Below, in pieces: positions 5,181 through 8,041 of a DNA stretch of 8,041 bases. The DNA lies in the NCBI GenBank assembly GCA_003250135.1, contig QKHF01000314.1, positions 1 to 8,041 of the forward strand, given 5' to 3'. The notes under the pieces were generated by a model. The model ran no database searches. It was not told the origin of the DNA and was given only the letters and a program-made list of their open reading frames with translations. Both the position numbers and the translations under genes were made by a program. This DNA comes from Paracoccaceae bacterium (GTDB lineage: Bacteria; Pseudomonadota; Alphaproteobacteria; Rhodobacterales; Rhodobacteraceae). Positions within the stretch are counted from its first letter, which is position 1, and each line of letters starts with the position of its first letter.

Positions 5181-7361
5181 ATGACGGCGCGGACACCGAG
5201 ACGATATGGCGTGAGCGGCGCCGTTCTGGCCGCCCTGGCGCTCTGTCTGACGCCGTTTTCAGCGGCCCAGGCGCAGGACTTCGGCGAAATTCGCGGCGAC
5301 GTCGATGAGTCTCAGCCGGTCGCTCTCGTCGCCGACGAGATCACGTTCGACTCGGAAACGGGCGTCATCACCGCGCGCGGCGCCGTCGAGGTCTATCACG
5401 GCGACCGGACGCTGACCGCGGACATGATCGCCTACGACACCGAGCGCGACCTGTTCTCCGCCGAAGGCGACATCGCCCTGCGCGATCAGGCCGGTGTCGT
5501 CATCTACGCCGACATCGCCGAGCTGGACGGCCAGCTCAAGGAAGGGCTTGCGCGCGGCGCGCGCGCCGTGCTGTCTGACGGGTCCCGCATGTCCGCGGTC
5601 GAGGCGCGACGGATCGAGGGCGAGACGAACGCGCTTTCGAAGGTCGTGTTCAGTTCTTGCCGGGTCTGCGCGAATGATCCTGAGCCGCTGTGGCAGATTC
5701 GAGCCCGCCGCGTCGTGCATGACCAGCAACAGCAGGAAATTTTCTACGAAGACGCCGTCTTCGAAGTCGAGGGCGTGCCGGTTCTTTGGCTTCCCTATTT
5801 CAGTCACGCCGACCCCACGGTGGTGCGCCGCACCGGCTTTCTGACCCCGAAATTTCAGAGTTCCACGACATATGGCTACGGCATGAAGGCGCCGTTCCAT
5901 TATGTTATCGGACCGGACCGCGATCTGACTTTGACGCCCTTCGTCATGAGCACCGACGGATTGATCATGGAGGGCGAATATCGGGCGGTGAAGGAGACGG
6001 GCTACTATCAGTTCGAAGGCAGCGCGCATTACAACGACTATGACGGCGAGGACCAATTCCGCGGCCACGTGTTCGGTGAGGCGCTGTTCGACGCGCCGTA
6101 TGGATTCGAGTACGGCGCTGACGTCGCGCTCTCCACGGACGACGCTTATCTTCGACGGTACGACTTCACCGACGATGACCGACTCACGACTGAACTTTTC
6201 CTGCGTCGCTTTAAGAATGACGGCTTCGCCTCGCTGAGCGGCCTTTATTTCCAGAGCAACCGGGACGACGAACCGCAGGCTGAAATTCCGGTCGTGCTTC
6301 CCGAGTTCGAGCTTCGTCAGCGCTTCGACGCCCCCGTCATTGGCGGCGATCTATTCGCGAACGGCAACTTGCTTGCGCTGGCGCGAGATGACGGCCGAGA
6401 TGTCGTGCGCCTCTCAGGCGGCGCAGATTGGGAAAGAAGTCTGGTTTCGCAAACGGGATTCGCATTTCGCGGGTTCGCTGAGGGTCGGGTGGATTTCTAC
6501 ACTTTTGACGACGCCGACACCGGAGACGACTCCACCACCTCGCGACTGTTGGGCCTGGCCGGCGTCGAGGTCAGCTACCCGCTCGTCAAACACGGTGATC
6601 GCAACACCCAGATCTTCGAGCCGATCGCCCAGTTGATCCTGTCGCATGAAGGCGGCAACCCGGACGAGCTTCCGAACGAGGACAGTTTGGAAATCTCGTT
6701 CGATGAAACAAACCTGTTTTCGACCAGCCGCTCGCCCGGCCTGGATCTTTGGGAGGAAGGGCCGAGGCTGAATCTCGGCTGGCGGTATGAGCTTCTGTCC
6801 GACGGCGGCCTCGATTTGAGCGCCAGCGCCGGCCGCGTGTTGCGGCTGGAGGAGGCCACGGAATTTCCTACAGGATCGGGACTCAGCGGCACAAACTCGG
6901 ATTATGTCGCAGCCTGGAGCTTGGCCTATGGCGAGCATTTCGCATTCACGAACCGGTTTCGCCTATCAGACGATTTTGTCTTCGCCCGCAATGAGATTCT
7001 CGCCGAACTTGACTATGATCGTTGGCGCGCGGACGCCTCCTACGTGTTTTTTGAGAGCGACGCCGACGCCAACATCCTGGAGGACCGGCAGGAATACAGA
7101 CTCGATGGAGAAGTGGATCTTTCGCCGTTCTGGACCTTGTCCGCCGGTTTCAGATACGACGCGGAACAAAGTGAATTCCTTCGCGCCGATGCTGGGCTGA
7201 TCTATAGAAATGAATGCATCGAGGTTGACTTCGGGTTCGGCAGGAGGTTCACCGACAGCGAGGGCGCGCCGGCGGCGACGTCGGTTGGCTTGGAGGTGCG
7301 ATTGTTGTCCGTGGCGATGTCCGCTGAAGATCGCGCCGGCCGCCGCGCCTGCGGATCGTGA
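5181..7361 (+). CDS. lptD: LPS-assembly protein LptD (outer-membrane LPS translocon)
   Basis: LptD is a large outer-membrane barrel that, plugged by the lipoprotein LptE, inserts LPS into the outer leaflet. The 726-residue product (E. coli has 784) has a signal peptide at about 1-31 with a cleavage site AQA-QD. An OstA/LptA-like periplasmic domain follows at about 45-190 (VALVADEITFDSETGVITARG and later EGDIAL..), then the junction VLWLPYFSHADPTVVRRTGF (201-220). The barrel at about 230-710 is rich in alternating aromatic and acidic strands. The conserved late strand NECIEVDFGFGRRFT covers 677-691. Mature cysteines are C160 and C163 (a C-x-x-C), C679, and C724 two residues from the end. The ATG has GGAG nine bases and AGGA four bases upstream, and a GACTC site lies in the same stretch. 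The middle of the gene is visibly less GC-strict than its neighbours, as expected for a fast-evolving barrel. No LptE gene is visible. Confidence 0.96.
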   Translation: MTARTPRRYGVSGAVLAALALCLTPFSAAQAQDFGEIRGDVDESQPVALVADEITFDSETGVITARGAVEVYHGDRTLTADMIAYDTERDLFSAEGDIALRDQAGVVIYADIAELDGQLKEGLARGARAVLSDGSRMSAVEARRIEGETNALSKVVFSSCRVCANDPEPLWQIRARRVVHDQQQQEIFYEDAVFEVEGVPVLWLPYFSHADPTVVRRTGFLTPKFQSSTTYGYGMKAPFHYVIGPDRDLTLTPFVMSTDGLIMEGEYRAVKETGYYQFEGSAHYNDYDGEDQFRGHVFGEALFDAPYGFEYGADVALSTDDAYLRRYDFTDDDRLTTELFLRRFKNDGFASLSGLYFQSNRDDEPQAEIPVVLPEFELRQRFDAPVIGGDLFANGNLLALARDDGRDVVRLSGGADWERSLVSQTGFAFRGFAEGRVDFYTFDDADTGDDSTTSRLLGLAGVEVSYPLVKHGDRNTQIFEPIAQLILSHEGGNPDELPNEDSLEISFDETNLFSTSRSPGLDLWEEGPRLNLGWRYELLSDGGLDLSASAGRVLRLEEATEFPTGSGLSGTNSDYVAAWSLAYGEHFAFTNRFRLSDDFVFARNEILAELDYDRWRADASYVFFESDADANILEDRQEYRLDGEVDLSPFWTLSAGFRYDAEQSEFLRADAGLIYRNECIEVDFGFGRRFTDSEGAPAATSVGLEVRLLSVAMSAEDRAGRRACGS

Positions 7362-7376
7362 TCGTTGAGAAGACCC

Positions 7377-8041
7377 ATGAAAACGCCGCTAACCCCCTTT
7401 CGCGCAGCAATACTGGCCATCGCGGCCGCCGTGACGGCCATAGGATCGCCTGCGCCCGCGCAAACGCCGTTTGAGCCCGCGGCGGTCGTCAATGATGAAG
7501 CGATCACGCGTTTCGAGTTGGACCAGAGGCTCCGCGCCCAATCGGCCCTGACCGGCGCCGAGATCAACTCTGCGGTGGCTGGCGCCGTCCTGAATGTCAT
7601 GATCGCGGACAGGCTTCGACTGCAAGCCGCGCGCAAATCCGGCATCACGATTCCCGAGGCCGAAATCGACGACGCGATGAATACATTCGCGACCCAACGC
7701 GGAGTCACGCTCGATGCTTTGACGGCGCGTCTGCGGACAGTGGGCGCGTCGCCTGAAACCATTCGGGACGTGGTCGAAACCGAACTCGCATGGCGCGAAT
7801 TGATCCGGCGCCGCTACGGCTCGCGAACCCGAGCCTCGGAGGCGGATGTCGAGCGGGAACTCGCCCTGCTGGATGCGGACGGCGCCATGAACGACTCTGC
7901 TCCGTCCGAGCGCCGGTACGAAATTGGTTTCCTTGTCATCGCGATTCCGGCGGATGCGCCCGCTGAAGACGTTGTTGAGGCGTCGAGCCAACTGTCCCAG
8001 GCGCGGAACGATATCAAGACTTGCGACGCGCTCGCCGCGCG
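7377..8041 (+). CDS. surA: Periplasmic chaperone SurA (SurA N-domain plus start of parvulin domain), cut by window end
   Basis: SurA escorts unfolded outer-membrane proteins through the periplasm to the Bam complex, LptD being a well-known client. The visible 221 residues start with a signal peptide (KTPLTPFRA, then a hydrophobic core, cleavage after APA at about 28). The SurA N-domain begins AAVVNDEAITRFELDQRLR (35-53), continues with VLNVMIADRLRLQAARKSGI and the ETIRDVVETELAWRELIRRRY helix (128-147). From about 178 the parvulin-like domain begins: YEIGFLVIAIP, then VVEASSQLSQARNDIKTCDA. The residue pair at the place of the usual S-H in 'L.HILI' is G-F, which suggests this PPIase domain is not catalytic. 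The ATG follows the lptD stop by 15 bases, with GAG at 7367-7369 as a modest ribosome binding site. The lptD-surA order is widely conserved, and pdxA and rsmA commonly follow, outside this window. Confidence 0.9.
   Translation, partial: MKTPLTPFRAAILAIAAAVTAIGSPAPAQTPFEPAAVVNDEAITRFELDQRLRAQSALTGAEINSAVAGAVLNVMIADRLRLQAARKSGITIPEAEIDDAMNTFATQRGVTLDALTARLRTVGASPETIRDVVETELAWRELIRRRYGSRTRASEADVERELALLDADGAMNDSAPSERRYEIGFLVIAIPADAPAEDVVEASSQLSQARNDIKTCDALAA

Noticed and set aside
5181..5276. Possible Tat signal in LptD because of RR near the N terminus
   Set aside because: The context TPRRYGVSG lacks the rest of the twin-arginine consensus, and LptD is a Sec-exported barrel.
5551..5570. Alternating GC run inside lptD that could form inverted repeats
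   Set aside because: It encodes LARGARAV in frame within a conserved region and is explained by codon use; there is no matching copy elsewhere.
5259..6068. A 269-codon antisense open frame over lptD
   Set aside because: There is no domain or start signal, and the sense strand encodes the conserved LptD N-terminal domain.

Overview
The window is a compact, GC-rich stretch of chromosome from a Gram-negative bacterium, most likely an alphaproteobacterium. The reasons are the alphaproteobacterial style of the LptD and chi proteins, the order lptF-lptG-lptD-surA next to a divergent pepA-holC pair, and strong G/C third-position use. A member of the Caulobacterales/Maricaulales/Hyphomonadales type is a guess. 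There are eight protein genes (two cut by the window ends), no RNA genes, no mobile elements and no CRISPR array. Almost no DNA is unassigned; the longest gap is about 109 bases.

Layout. Bases 2-190 (+) hold the end of a retropepsin-like aspartic protease. Bases 239-880 (+) encode a MarC-family membrane protein. It meets the convergent minus-strand pair pepA-holC (2827 down to 877) so tightly that the two stop codons lie in one CTAG. The 2828-2936 gap separates pepA from the divergent plus-strand run lptF (2937-4064), lptG (4061-5146), lptD (5181-7361) and surA (7377 to beyond the end).

How the genes work together. LptF and LptG form the inner-membrane half of the LPS exporter driven by the ATPase LptB. 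LptD is the outer-membrane LPS translocon that receives LPS at the far end of the Lpt bridge. SurA is the periplasmic chaperone that helps LptD and other barrels reach the Bam complex. Genes for both ends of the LPS bridge and for a barrel chaperone therefore sit in one apparent transcription unit. On the other strand, PepA (M17 leucyl aminopeptidase) and HolC (chi subunit of DNA polymerase III) form a conserved two-gene unit of unrelated function.

Nothing here looks like an undescribed system. The points worth a second look are modest: the cysteine arrangement of LptD, a SurA parvulin domain that looks degenerate, non-ATG starts (TTG, TTG, GTG) with start-deciding ribosome binding sites, the shared CTAG stop, and short GC hairpins in the two leaders.
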